Positions 38,031 to 47,148 are shown, counted from the stretch's first letter. The stretch is DNA of 64,000 nucleotides from JAGPUQ01 sp947084925 (GCA_947084925.1 CAMTUJ010000012.1:30773-94772); one strand, 5' to 3'. Translations and numbers: made by a program. The notes: a model not told the origin generated them from the sequence alone.

Positions 38031-39860
38031 TCAGCCGAGCGGGGTGGGAGCGGCGCGCGAGGTGATCCGGCTGGTGAGCGACAGTGCCCGCAATTGCGGG
38101 TTTTTCTTGTGCTGATGCCCCTCCATCCGGTGCAGGACGTCGGCGAGGAGGGCGACCGCACGCGCCACATGCGGCCCCTTGTTCAGCATCACGCAGTCGG
38201 CGCGCGCGGACGCCGCGGCATCGGTGATCTCCGGACGCGACAGGGTGCCCTTCTTGGCCAGCGTCTCCAGCACCTGGGTGGCCCAGATCACCGGCACATG
38301 AGCGGCTTCGCACAGCCACAGGATTTCCTCCTGCAATTCCGCCATGCGCTCGCCGCCGACCTCCACCATCAGATCGCCGCGCGCGATCATCACGCCGAGC
38401 GGATGATGGTCGAGAGTGCCCAGCAGCATCTCGGGCAGATTTTCCACGCCGCGCGCGGTTTCGATCTTGGCGATCATGGGCAGGGTGTCGGCGCCGCGCG
38501 CCGCGAGCGCGTCGGACAGTATCCCGAGGTCGGCCAGCGACTGCGCGAAGGACAGTCCCACCAGGTCGGCGTGTTGCGCGATGAAGTCGAGATCGCGGTA
38601 ATCCTTGGCGGTCAGTGCGGGCAGCTCGATGCGGGAGGTGGGGAAGTTGATTCCTTTGTCCGCGCGCAGCTTGCGGCCTTTCGGCCCGGCGTGGGTGATG
38701 GTGATCAGCGCGCCTTCGGCATCGATGCGGTCGATCACGCCGCCCAGCTTGCCGTCATCGATCCAGATCTCGTCGCCGGGGTGCAGATAATCCAGCGCCG
38801 CGGGCTCGCCGCAGGAAATCGCCGCCGGTCGCGGCGGGCCGCCAGCGGGGTCCGCCAGGGCCGGCCGGCCCGGCGTCTGCTCCCGGGTGAGCATCAGCCG
38901 GTCGCCCTCGTACAGCCGGAACGTGGCGGAATCGTCAGCCAGGATGGCGCGCAGCGGTGGCGTTCCGGGGTCCGGAAACTGGAATTCCGTGGTGCCGTCG
39001 ATGATCGCGCGCTTGGCGCAATGGGCGATCAGGGTTCCGGTGTCGTCATCCTCGGCGATGTCCAGAACGCGCTTCAGACCGCGTCGGTCGGTGAAGTGGA
39101 TGCGGTCGCCGCACCGCAACGCCGTGATCATGGTGGCGGGAAAACCGAGCGCGATCGACTCGTCGTCGCGGGTTCTGGGCGGGCGGTCCGTGACCAGGCG
39201 CAGGGTTTCGCTCAGGGTGACGGCGCCGGTGGCGACGGCGCCGGTACGCAGCTTGGGACCCGCAAGGTCCATCAGAATGCGGCAGGGCTTGCCGTGCGCG
39301 GCCGCCGCGGCGCGTACATTGGCGATCATGGCCTGCCACTCGGCGGGGGTATCGTGAGCGCAATTGATGCGTCCGCAATCCATGCCGGAGCGCAGCAAAT
39401 CTTCCACCAGGGCGCGATCGGTGGCGGCTTCCGCCGGCAGCGTCACCATGATGTGGGGGGTGCGGGCACTCGGAAGCGGGCCGAACAGCAGCGCGCGATT
39501 GGCGCCCAGCAGGCGCTCTCCCGCATCGAAGTCGACGGGTGCCGTCGCGACCATGGCGCCGGGCAGATCCAGGGCGAGATCCAGTATGGCGACAAGCTGC
39601 TCCAGCGTCGCCATGACATGGGCTTCGCAGCGCCCGAGCGACGACAGCGCCGCCCGCGCCAGGCGTTCCTGCAGGGGGCGCAGGTCGCGGCTGCGGAGGG
39701 CGAGGTAATGGGCGAAGTTCCACAGGCTGGAACTTGCGTCGCCGCCGCCACGGTAGTGGGCGACGATCTGCTCGGCCTCGGTTATTACGGCGCGTTGCAA
39801 CTCGGTCAGTTCGGTGCGGAGTTTGGCCAGTGCCACGATATGGACGGGATTTGCCGCCAT
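38031..39860 (-). CDS. Atypical pyruvate kinase with N-terminal extension and no C-terminal domain
   Basis: A 609-residue pyruvate kinase homologue. Residues 1 to about 130 form an unrelated, mostly helical extension (ELTELQRAVITEAEQIVAHY...). The barrel begins near HIMVTLPAEAATDRALVEDLL and includes MDLAGPKLRTG, a long B-domain insertion, HADLVGLSFAQSLADL, the catalytic lysine in PMIAKIETARGVENL, the metal-site MIARGDLMVEVGGERM and WATQVLETLAKKGTLSRPEITDAA. It stops shortly after LNKGPHVARAVALLADVL, so the C-terminal allosteric domain of ordinary pyruvate kinases is missing. Activity on phosphoenolpyruvate is plausible because the catalytic Lys and metal ligands remain, but the usual TIGP-type start of the barrel is changed to VTLPA. 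It stands alone. Confidence 0.8.
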   Translation of the reverse strand: MAANPVHIVALAKLRTELTELQRAVITEAEQIVAHYRGGGDASSSLWNFAHYLALRSRDLRPLQERLARAALSSLGRCEAHVMATLEQLVAILDLALDLPGAMVATAPVDFDAGERLLGANRALLFGPLPSARTPHIMVTLPAEAATDRALVEDLLRSGMDCGRINCAHDTPAEWQAMIANVRAAAAAHGKPCRILMDLAGPKLRTGAVATGAVTLSETLRLVTDRPPRTRDDESIALGFPATMITALRCGDRIHFTDRRGLKRVLDIAEDDDTGTLIAHCAKRAIIDGTTEFQFPDPGTPPLRAILADDSATFRLYEGDRLMLTREQTPGRPALADPAGGPPRPAAISCGEPAALDYLHPGDEIWIDDGKLGGVIDRIDAEGALITITHAGPKGRKLRADKGINFPTSRIELPALTAKDYRDLDFIAQHADLVGLSFAQSLADLGILSDALAARGADTLPMIAKIETARGVENLPEMLLGTLDHHPLGVMIARGDLMVEVGGERMAELQEEILWLCEAAHVPVIWATQVLETLAKKGTLSRPEITDAAASARADCVMLNKGPHVARAVALLADVLHRMEGHQHKKNPQLRALSLTSRITSRAAPTPLG

Positions 39861-40355
39861 GAGCTGCGCAGGTTGTGATGGTGAAGCGCCAGCCTATCTC
39901 GCCAATGTGAAATTTCTGTGTCAGCGCACCGCGCGACAGCGGACTCTGGCTGTTCAAGGAGGCAGGGTGGTCGCACGTCACGGGCCGCCAAGGGTTTGAT
40001 CGGCGCGGCTTGGCGCGGAGGCATCATTGAAAGCAGCAGAAATGCTGTGTTATTTCTCCGTCATCAGGGGATTGTTGCCCCGGGGCTCCGGGGATTCTTC
40101 TCCGGGGATTCTTCTCCGGAAACTCTTCTCCGGGGTTCTGCGCTGACTTGATCTTCGGAGCGCGGTAGAATCCCTCCCGGAATCCAATGAACCCGGCGGG
40201 GGAAGTTCCTGTCGGCGATGGATCAGTGCTCCCGACCGGAGCTTCCCGCCTGTCATCGGTTCGCTCGCTTCCCCGCCTCCGACGGAAAATTCCATGCACC
40301 CTGAATTGATCGCGTTGAATGTCGTACCGTTTTTTGCCACAGCGAGAGTCTACTG
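39861..40355. other. 495-nt divergent intergenic region between the pyruvate kinase-like gene and purE
   Basis: The gap must carry the promoters of both genes. It contains a 14-nt tandem repeat (40090-40131) and G/C-rich runs around it. I find no convincing small gene, RNA or purine riboswitch, and no promoter with good hexamers and spacing. Confidence 0.5.
40090..40131 (+). repeat. Three 14-nt tandem units upstream of purE
   Basis: GGGGATTCTTCTCC occurs at 40090-40103 and 40104-40117, with a two-to-three-base variant (GGAAACTCTTCTCC) at 40118-40131. Partial units flank both sides. Confidence 0.85.
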
Positions 40356-40889
40356 ATGGCATCCCCGCGCAAGACTGTCCCCCGCGAGAAAGCGACACCC
40401 CTGGTCGGCGTGATCATGGGATCCCAGTCGGACTGGGAGACCCTCGGTCACACCGCCGCGACCCTGGAAGAGCTGGGTGTTCCCCACGAGGTGGAAGTCA
40501 TCTCGGCGCACCGCACACCCGACCGGCTGTTTGAATACGCCGCGGCGGCGCAGGAGCGCGGGCTCGAGGTGATCATCGCCGGCGCCGGCGGCGCCGCCCA
40601 TCTGCCGGGCATGACCGCCGCCAAGACCGCGCTGCCGGTGCTCGGCGTGCCGGTACAGTCGCGGGTGCTGAACGGCGTGGATTCCCTGCTTTCCATCGTG
40701 CAGATGCCCGCCGGTATCCCCGTCGCCACGCTGGCCATCGGCCGCGCCGGCGCGATCAATGCCGCGCTGCTGGCGGCCGCCATACTGGCCAATAAATATC
40801 CCCGCATTCGCAAGGTATTGGCCGCGTATCGCGCCGCGCAGACCGCGCGCGTGCTGGCGAGTCCGGACCCGCGAGTCGTCCAGCCGTGA
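40356..40889 (+). CDS. purE: N5-carboxyaminoimidazole ribonucleotide mutase PurE
   Basis: Class I PurE, which moves the carboxyl group from N5-CAIR to CAIR in purine synthesis. The 177-residue protein has the family start GVIMGSQSDWETL, the EVISAHRTPDRL segment with the catalytic histidine, and IIAGAGGAAHLPGMTAA. An N-terminal stretch of about 15 polar residues precedes the fold. The stop overlaps the GTG start of purK, so the pair is translationally coupled. Confidence 0.95.
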   Translation: MASPRKTVPREKATPLVGVIMGSQSDWETLGHTAATLEELGVPHEVEVISAHRTPDRLFEYAAAAQERGLEVIIAGAGGAAHLPGMTAAKTALPVLGVPVQSRVLNGVDSLLSIVQMPAGIPVATLAIGRAGAINAALLAAAILANKYPRIRKVLAAYRAAQTARVLASPDPRVVQP

Positions 40890-41953
40890 TCGTCGGCGTC
40901 ATCGGCGGCGGCCAGTTGGCGCGCATGCTGGCCATGGCCGGACATCCCTGGGCGCACCGCTTTGTGTTTCTCGATCCGGCGCCCGATGCCTGCGCCGGGC
41001 CGCTGGGGGAACTCATCACCGCGCCCTACGATTGCGAGCGTGCCCTGCTCCAGCTCGCCGAGCGGGCCGACGTGGTCACTTTCGATTTCGAGAACGTCCC
41101 GGCGCGCAGCCTCGAATTTCTGGTCGGTCGGGTGCCGGTGTATCCGGGCGCGCGTGCCCTGAGCGTGGCGCAGGACCGCCTCCATGAAAAGGCTCTGTTC
41201 CACGAGCTGGGCATGGCGACCGCGGACTTCGTTGCCGTGGCCGGAGCCGCCGCGCTGCCGCGCGCGGTGGCCGAACTCGGGCTGCCGGCGGTACTGAAAA
41301 CCCGCAGCCAGGGCTACGACGGCAAGGGCCAGTGGCTGCTGCGCGCACCCGCCGATGTCGAAGCCGCCGGCCGCGCCCTGGGCGAGCAGCTCGCGCTGCT
41401 GGAAAAACTGGTGTCCTTCGACCGCGAGGTATCTTTGATCGCCGTCCGCGCCCGCGATGGCGCCGTCGCCTGTTATCCCCTGTCCGAAAACACCCATCGC
41501 GACGGGATCCTCCACACCACCCTGTGCCGCTCCGGCGACGCCATGCAGGCGGTCGCCGAGGCGCAGACCCACCGGCTGCTGGACGCGCTCGACTATGTCG
41601 GTGTGCTCGCAGTGGAATTCTTTCAGGTGGGCAACCAACTGCTCGCCAACGAATTCGCGCCCCGCGTGCACAACTCCGGCCACTGGACCATCGAGGGCGC
41701 CGAGACCAGCCAGTTCGAAAACCACCTGCGCGCCGTGCTCGGCTTGCCGCTCGGCAGCACCCGCGCGCGCGGTGCCCATGCCATGCTGAACCTGATCGGC
41801 GCCGTCCCCGATCCGGCGCGGGTGCTGGCCATCCCCGGCGCGCACTTGCACGACTACGGCAAGGAGCCGCGACCCGGGCGCAAGGTGGGCCATGTCACCC
41901 TGGCGTGTCCGGAGCAGGGACCGGCGCTGCCGCCGGAGTTGCTGGCGTTGTGA
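40886..41953 (+). CDS. purK: N5-carboxyaminoimidazole ribonucleotide synthase PurK
   Basis: ATP-grasp enzyme making N5-CAIR from AIR, bicarbonate and ATP; its product is the PurE substrate. It has 355 residues and starts at GTG 40886 inside the purE stop region. Signatures are VGVIGGGQLARMLAMAG, DVVTFDFENVP, the grasp loop KTRSQGYDGKGQWLL and the catalytic end VEFFQVG ... NEFAPRVHNSGHWTIEGAETSQFENHL (given here in two parts). Confidence 0.95.
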   Translation: MIVGVIGGGQLARMLAMAGHPWAHRFVFLDPAPDACAGPLGELITAPYDCERALLQLAERADVVTFDFENVPARSLEFLVGRVPVYPGARALSVAQDRLHEKALFHELGMATADFVAVAGAAALPRAVAELGLPAVLKTRSQGYDGKGQWLLRAPADVEAAGRALGEQLALLEKLVSFDREVSLIAVRARDGAVACYPLSENTHRDGILHTTLCRSGDAMQAVAEAQTHRLLDALDYVGVLAVEFFQVGNQLLANEFAPRVHNSGHWTIEGAETSQFENHLRAVLGLPLGSTRARGAHAMLNLIGAVPDPARVLAIPGAHLHDYGKEPRPGRKVGHVTLACPEQGPALPPELLAL

Positions 41954-42011
41954 TCACGGTGGCATCCGGTGGCGTCATTCACGCGGACCAGGCAGTGGGA
42001 GTTTGCGAGCG

Positions 42012-43028
42012 ATGAAATTCGGTGTCCTGCAATTCTTCAGCTGGCCGGGCCGGCGCATTCCGCTCGCCACCGTGTATCAGCGCGCCCTCGAACGCATCGA
42101 CATCATGGACCGCAGCGGCTACGACTGCGTCTGGCTCGCCGAGCACCACTTCACCACCTACAGCGTCTGTCCTTCGGTTCACCTCATGGCCATGCACGTG
42201 GCGGATCGCACCCGCAATCTGCGCATCGGCACCGGCGTGTCGCTGGCCGCGCTCTATCACCCGCTGCGGCTGGCCGAGGAGGTCGCGCTGCTCGACGTGC
42301 TGAGCGGCGGGCGTGTCAACTGGGGCGCGGGACGCGGCTTCGATCCCGGCGAATTCCGTGCCTTCGGAGTGCCGGCGGAGGAAAGTCAGGAGCGCTTCCG
42401 CGAGGCGGTGGACATCGTGGTCGCCGCCTGGCGTGACGCGCGCCTGAACTGGTCCGGCCCGCACTGGCAGTTCAAGGATGTCGAAGTGTTGCCCAAGCCG
42501 CACCAGCAGCCGCATCCGCCGGTGTGGGTGGCGGCCTCGTCGCCGCCGGCCATCGAGTGGGCTGCGAGTCGCGGCTATTCCATCATGCTCGACCCCCATT
42601 GCAGTCGGGGCGATCTCGGCCTCAAGCGTGAGCTCTACCGCAGCGAGCTGGCGCGTCACGGGCATGCATTCGCGGGACGCGATCTGCCCATGGCGCGCCT
42701 GATCGCCGTGGCGGAAACCGCCGTCGAAGCCCGGCGGGTTGCCGAACAGGGTGCCGCCTGGACGGTGAGCGCCTACGCCAACAAGGACAATGCCGGCAAG
42801 GCGATCAGCGCGGGCCTGTTGTCGCAATCGGACGATGGCGCCACCGGGGATGCCGCGGCGGTGGAGCGCTATGTTCGCGAGGTGATGATCCACGGCACGC
42901 CAGCGCAGGTGGCCGACCAGATCCGCGCATTGCAGGATGACATCGGACTCGATTATTTGCTGTGCGCGCCGGTGAGTCACACTTCCTTCATGCTGCTCAC
43001 GGAGCAGGTACTGCCGAAATTTCTGTAG
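42012..43028 (+). CDS. LLM-class flavin-dependent oxidoreductase (luciferase-like)
   Basis: A 338-residue TIM-barrel protein of the bacterial luciferase-like monooxygenase family, probably FMN- or F420-type reduced-flavin dependent. It opens MKFGVLQFFSW, then has DCVWLAEHHFTTYSV, the typical LRIGTGVSLAALYHPLRLAEEVALLD and VNWGAGRGFDPGEF, and later HPPVWVAASSPPAIEWAASRG. GGGAG lies 9 nt before the ATG. It starts about 60 nt after purK but the substrate has no obvious tie to purine synthesis. Homologues oxidise alkanes, aldehydes or sulfonates; none can be chosen here. Confidence 0.85.
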   Translation: MKFGVLQFFSWPGRRIPLATVYQRALERIDIMDRSGYDCVWLAEHHFTTYSVCPSVHLMAMHVADRTRNLRIGTGVSLAALYHPLRLAEEVALLDVLSGGRVNWGAGRGFDPGEFRAFGVPAEESQERFREAVDIVVAAWRDARLNWSGPHWQFKDVEVLPKPHQQPHPPVWVAASSPPAIEWAASRGYSIMLDPHCSRGDLGLKRELYRSELARHGHAFAGRDLPMARLIAVAETAVEARRVAEQGAAWTVSAYANKDNAGKAISAGLLSQSDDGATGDAAAVERYVREVMIHGTPAQVADQIRALQDDIGLDYLLCAPVSHTSFMLLTEQVLPKFL

Positions 43029-43203
43029 CGGCTCGGTCCAGCGCCGTGCATTTTGGCTCGGGATCGCAGCCCGCTGCCTCGGACGATGATAGGATTCCCC
43101 TCCATTGACGCCCGCGTCGGGGCGGGTGTCGGGTGGATGTCGCGCAGGGCGGCGTTTTGCCGCGCGATACCTGGACGTACCGTCGAACACAAGGAACCAC
43201 ATC

Positions 43204-44952
43204 ATGCCGATTATCCGAAGCATTCTGTTGTCGCTGACGCTGGCCTCAGCGTTGGCCATAACGAGTTGTGGCCGCAAGGACAAAGACACGCCGCTCGCCT
43301 TTGTGCCCGCCGACACCGCTTACGTCGTCGCCGATCTCAAGCCGTTACCCGATGCCGTTTCCAGAGCCTGGTTCGACCTGCTCAAGCCGTTGAACGCGGC
43401 GCTTGGCGAAAGCGTGACGGCCCTGCGCGCGGAGCTCGCCGCGCATCCGGATGCGGCCGCGGAAAAACTGCTCGCCATGATGACGCTGGCCGAAGGCCGC
43501 TTGAGCATCGAGGGCATCGAGAAAATGGGCATTCGCCGCGATGCCCTGGCCGCGGTCTACGGCGTCAACCTGCTGCCGGTGCTGCGTATCGAACTGGCCG
43601 ATCCCGACGCTTTCCGCGCCTTCATTGCCGATCTCGAAAAGCAACGCGGTGGCCCGTTGCCGGTGGCGGAGCTCGACGGCCACAAGTACTGGCGCGTAGA
43701 GCTGCACGCCGGGATGCCGGCGCTCGTGGTCGCCATTCTGGACAAACATCTGGTGGCGACGCTGGACGCCGGCGCCAAGGGGCCGCCGCTCGCCGAGCAG
43801 CTTGGTCTGAAGCGCCCCGCGCACAGCCTGCTCGACAGTGGCGAACTGGTCCAGATCAACCGCGACTACGGCTTCGGGCCGCACGGCACCTTCCTGTTCG
43901 ACAATAAACGCCTCGCCGGTGCCCTGCTGGCCGGGGAGGGCAGGGATGCCGGTTTCGCCAGCCTGCTCGCCGCACGGGGAAAGACGCTGTCGCCCGCCTG
44001 TCGCCGCGAACTGGCCGGTTTTGCCGACGCCGTGCCGCGTGTCGTCGGCGGCTATGACAAACTGGAAGCGAGGGCCATGGCGATGACCTCCATCGTCGAA
44101 CTGCGCCCGGATCTGCTCCAGGGACTGCTGCCGATTCCCGCGCCGGTGCCGGGCCTGGGCGGCGCGGGGGATGGCAAAGGCATCGATTTCGGCTTTGGCG
44201 CCAAGCTCGACAAGCTGGCGGAATTTCTTCAGGCCCGCGCGACGGCGATCAACACCACGCCCTATCAGTGCGAATGGTTCGCGGCGCTGAACACCGGCTC
44301 CGGCGCCTTTGCCCAGCAACTGGCCGGGCTCTACATGGCCGCCGGCTGGTTCAGCGGCGCGCGCATTGCGCTCACCGACCTGAAATGGGCCGGGGAAAAA
44401 CCCGAAGCGGTCGCCGCCACGCTGGTGATTGCCTCGCCCAATCCCGCCGGTTTGATCGGCATGGCGCAGGGCTTCGTGCCCCAGCTCGCCGGACTGAATC
44501 TGAGCCCCACCGCCGAGCCGCAGCCGCTCGATCTCGGGCCGCTCGCCGGCGGCGCCTTGCCGGCAGCTTCGCGTGCGGCATTTATCGCCGTGCGCGAAGG
44601 TGGTATCGGCATCGCGATCGGTGCCGATGCGAAGCAGTCGGTGCTCACGCATCTGACCGCTGAACCCGCCGCGCCGCCGCCGCTGACGCACATCGGCTAC
44701 GACGGCGCCATCTACAGTCTGTTGATGCGCAAGCTGGCGGCAATGACGCAGTCGCTGAGCGCTGTGGCGCGCCAGGCCGAGGCCGCCGCTCACCCCGATA
44801 GTATTCCCGGTCCCGACGTGGACAAAGCCATGGTTCCGATAACGACGGCGTTGAACAATCTGTCGGCGGGTATCGATCGGGTGACAAGCGATGTCATCGT
44901 CACCGAGCGTGGTATGGAAATACGCCAGCAGATGACGTTGAAACAGGAGTGA
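43204..44952 (+). CDS. Large lipoprotein of unknown function (DUF3352-like pattern)
   Basis: A 582-residue protein with a lipoprotein signal: MPIIRSILLSLTLASALAIT leads into SCGRK, with the lipidated cysteine at residue 22. The mature part begins LAFVPADTAYVVADLKPLP and shows two similar halves rich in Ala/Leu with motifs such as LDGHKYWRVELHAG and HIGYDGAIYSLLMRK. The 'VPADTAYVVADLKP' opening and the overall layout recall DUF3352-type envelope proteins, whose role is unknown. AAGGA precedes the ATG. No export or enzyme partners adjoin it. It is probably anchored in the inner or outer membrane. Confidence 0.7.
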   Translation: MPIIRSILLSLTLASALAITSCGRKDKDTPLAFVPADTAYVVADLKPLPDAVSRAWFDLLKPLNAALGESVTALRAELAAHPDAAAEKLLAMMTLAEGRLSIEGIEKMGIRRDALAAVYGVNLLPVLRIELADPDAFRAFIADLEKQRGGPLPVAELDGHKYWRVELHAGMPALVVAILDKHLVATLDAGAKGPPLAEQLGLKRPAHSLLDSGELVQINRDYGFGPHGTFLFDNKRLAGALLAGEGRDAGFASLLAARGKTLSPACRRELAGFADAVPRVVGGYDKLEARAMAMTSIVELRPDLLQGLLPIPAPVPGLGGAGDGKGIDFGFGAKLDKLAEFLQARATAINTTPYQCEWFAALNTGSGAFAQQLAGLYMAAGWFSGARIALTDLKWAGEKPEAVAATLVIASPNPAGLIGMAQGFVPQLAGLNLSPTAEPQPLDLGPLAGGALPAASRAAFIAVREGGIGIAIGADAKQSVLTHLTAEPAAPPPLTHIGYDGAIYSLLMRKLAAMTQSLSAVARQAEAAAHPDSIPGPDVDKAMVPITTALNNLSAGIDRVTSDVIVTERGMEIRQQMTLKQE

Positions 44953-44987
44953 GGGCGCGGGAATAGCGTCCGAAAGCAATCATCCTT

Positions 44988-45055
44988 CCGGAACAGCCAT
45001 CCATCCGGAACAGCCATCCATCCGGAACAGCCATCCATCTGGAACAACAATGGAC
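44988..45055 (+). repeat. Three perfect 17-nt tandem units plus one degenerate unit running into a start codon
   Basis: CCGGAACAGCCATCCAT repeats exactly at 44988, 45005 and 45022. A fourth, degenerate unit at 45039-45055 contains the ATG (45050) of the TPR-Fic gene. The array is therefore the ribosome-binding and 5' leader region of that gene. Confidence 0.92.
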
Positions 45056-46498
45056 CGCTCCGCTCCTCCTGCCTACCGCAACTGGAAATCCCTCATGGCC
45101 GAGGGTGAGCGTTTGTTTGCGCGCGGCCGTTATGAGCAAGCGGCGGACCGGTTCCGGCGCGCGGTCCAGGCGCTGCCGCAGCGTCCCGAGGCCTGGGTGA
45201 ATCTGGGAGTGACCCTGGTCGAGCAGCAGCAATGTGGCGCCGCGCTGCCGGTGCTGGAGCGGGCGCTGGAGTTCGCTCCGGGATTTGCGCCCGCGCACCT
45301 GGCCCGGGCCGATGCGCTGCGCGGTCTCGGGCAGCTCGATTCCGCAATTGAGGCGTATCGGCGCGCCATTGCCTTGCAGCCATTCGCGCCGGCGCTGAAC
45401 AAGCTTGGTTGTCTGCTGCGTGTGCTCAGGCGCGGCGAGGAAGCGGAATCCTGCTATCGGAAGGCGCTCGACCTGGCTCCGAATTACGCCACTGCACGGA
45501 TCAATCTCGCCACGCTGCAGATCGACAGGGGCCGTTTCGAGCTGGCACGGACGCAATTGCAGGCGTTGTTGGCGGAGGTATTGCCACCGCAAGAGCGTGC
45601 CGAAGCCGCCGCGGCGTTCAGTCTGCTGCGGGAGTATCAGCGGCTGGAAAAAGCCGTCGGCGCGGCGGTCGGGAGCGGCGCTCTCGAGCCGTTGCATGAA
45701 CTGCTGCGCCAAACCGATGGGGAGTTCCTGGCCGCCGATCAGGCCTGCATGGACCAGCTCCGCGCGGTGGCCACCAGCGTCCAGGGTTATTCCGATGCTG
45801 CCGCGGAGCCGCCCCGATTTCCGGAGCTGGGTCCAGAGTGGCCGATGCTCGAAGCCCATTTCAGTTTGGTGTTCGGCGACAGTCTTGAAGACTATCTGCG
45901 CACCCGCTCGGGGTTGCAGGCAGCCGCGAGCGCGGGAACGGCGGCGGTTCCGGAGGGCAGCCTGTCTTCCGTGCAAAACGTTGCCGCCGCGATCGTGGCT
46001 TCCCGCAGGGGCGCGCCGGACCTGTCCGATCCCATAACCGCGGAACTGCATCTGCGCTACTGGCACGGGCTTGTCACCCGGGATCAGCGCGACAGCTTGC
46101 CCGGTCAGTTCAAGATCCAGGGCAATCAGGTGCTCGGTTCACTGGAGATAACCCGGGCAAATCCGCTGCATGTTCCCGGGACGGTACGGCAGTTTTTTGG
46201 CGCCATATACCCCGGGGTCGCACCGGGCGTGGCCCGCGCGGCGCTGGTCTTCTACGCGGTCAGCAAGATACATGCTTTTTCCGACGGCAATGGACGCCTC
46301 GCGGGCCTCCTCATGAACCGGGAACTGGAAAACGCGGGGCAGGCTCCCTTCGTGTTCCCTTCCGGTTTGGGCGGTGCGATGAGCCAGGCCCTGGGCGAAG
46401 TGCATCGGCACCACAATCTGGAGCCCCTGCTGCAAGTGTTTGGCCAGGCGCAGGCGTTTACCCGGGCGTTCTGTGCTACTCTGCGCGAAGCTGCCTGA
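45050..46498 (+). CDS. TPR-Fic domain fusion protein (probable AMPylase or related nucleotidyltransferase)
   Basis: A 482-residue cytoplasmic protein without signal peptide. Residues 10 to about 180 form four to five TPR-type helical pairs (AEGERLFARGRYEQAADRF, PEAWVNLGVTLVEQ, AIEAYRRAIALQP, AESCYRKALDLAPNYATA). The C-terminal part is a Fic domain: the flap-type segment LPGQFKIQGNQV is followed by the signature HAFSDGNGR at residues 408-416, matching HxFxDGNGR with all catalytic residues intact. Fic enzymes usually transfer AMP to a protein hydroxyl. The inhibitory (S/T)xxxE(G/N) motif is not evident; the nearest stretch, LSSVQNVAAA, lacks the glutamate. TPR-then-Fic is the layout of animal FICD/HYPE. 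Target unknown. Confidence 0.85.
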   Translation: MDRSAPPAYRNWKSLMAEGERLFARGRYEQAADRFRRAVQALPQRPEAWVNLGVTLVEQQQCGAALPVLERALEFAPGFAPAHLARADALRGLGQLDSAIEAYRRAIALQPFAPALNKLGCLLRVLRRGEEAESCYRKALDLAPNYATARINLATLQIDRGRFELARTQLQALLAEVLPPQERAEAAAAFSLLREYQRLEKAVGAAVGSGALEPLHELLRQTDGEFLAADQACMDQLRAVATSVQGYSDAAAEPPRFPELGPEWPMLEAHFSLVFGDSLEDYLRTRSGLQAAASAGTAAVPEGSLSSVQNVAAAIVASRRGAPDLSDPITAELHLRYWHGLVTRDQRDSLPGQFKIQGNQVLGSLEITRANPLHVPGTVRQFFGAIYPGVAPGVARAALVFYAVSKIHAFSDGNGRLAGLLMNRELENAGQAPFVFPSGLGGAMSQALGEVHRHHNLEPLLQVFGQAQAFTRAFCATLREAA

Positions 46499-46674
46499 TG
46501 GCGCGCTGAAGTCTCGGCGCGGGATTCCGAAGAGGGGCGCCGATTCCATGAGGACCACGGAGGCCGGCGGCAGCATGTCGAACGACACCATCGTCTATGA
46601 TTGTGGCCGCGCGCTGTGCCACACTTGGACGCTGGATGCGCCGGAACACTTTCCCCGTTGGATTAGGGGCCCTG

Positions 46675-47148
46675 ATGTCAGAGAACGCGTTTATGTTGTC
46701 GCAGATGCTCTACTGGCACTGGCTGGTATTTGGCGTTGCCTTGATGGTGCTGGAGATTTTCCTCGCCAGCTTCGTGGTGCTCTGGTTCGGCATCGGTGCG
46801 GTGGTGGTGGGGCTGTGTCAGTGGCTGTTCCCGACGCTGCCCTTTGCTGGACAGTTGCTGATCTGGCTGCTCGCTTCGAGCGCGATGGCGATTGTCTGGT
46901 TTCGGTATGTCAAGCCGCGCATGATCGACAAAACGACGGCCGGCGTTGCCCGCGAGGCGCTGATCGGCGAATCCGGACAGGTGATCAAGGTGCCTGTGGA
47001 TGGCGGTCGCGGTGTCGCGCGGTTCAGTGTGCCGGTGCTGGGTAGCGACGAATGGGAGTTCATCTGCGAGGAACCGGTCGCGCTCGGGGATCGCATCCAG
47101 ATCCGGGAGTTTTCCGGCAATACCCTGATCGTTGCCAGGGCGCGCTGA
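46675..47148 (+). CDS. NfeD-family membrane protein
   Basis: A 157-residue protein with three to four membrane segments (WLVFGVALMVLEIFLASFVVLWFG and following hydrophobic runs) and a C-terminal OB-fold soluble domain (GESGQVIKV ... DRIQIREFSGNTLIVA). NfeD proteins pair with SPFH/stomatin proteins, and exactly such a gene follows 87 nt downstream. They are thought to form membrane microdomain or quality-control complexes. The ATG at 46675 has AGGGG 6 nt upstream; longer in-frame starts would put charged residues ahead of the first helix. Confidence 0.88.
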   Translation: MSENAFMLSQMLYWHWLVFGVALMVLEIFLASFVVLWFGIGAVVVGLCQWLFPTLPFAGQLLIWLLASSAMAIVWFRYVKPRMIDKTTAGVAREALIGESGQVIKVPVDGGRGVARFSVPVLGSDEWEFICEEPVALGDRIQIREFSGNTLIVARAR

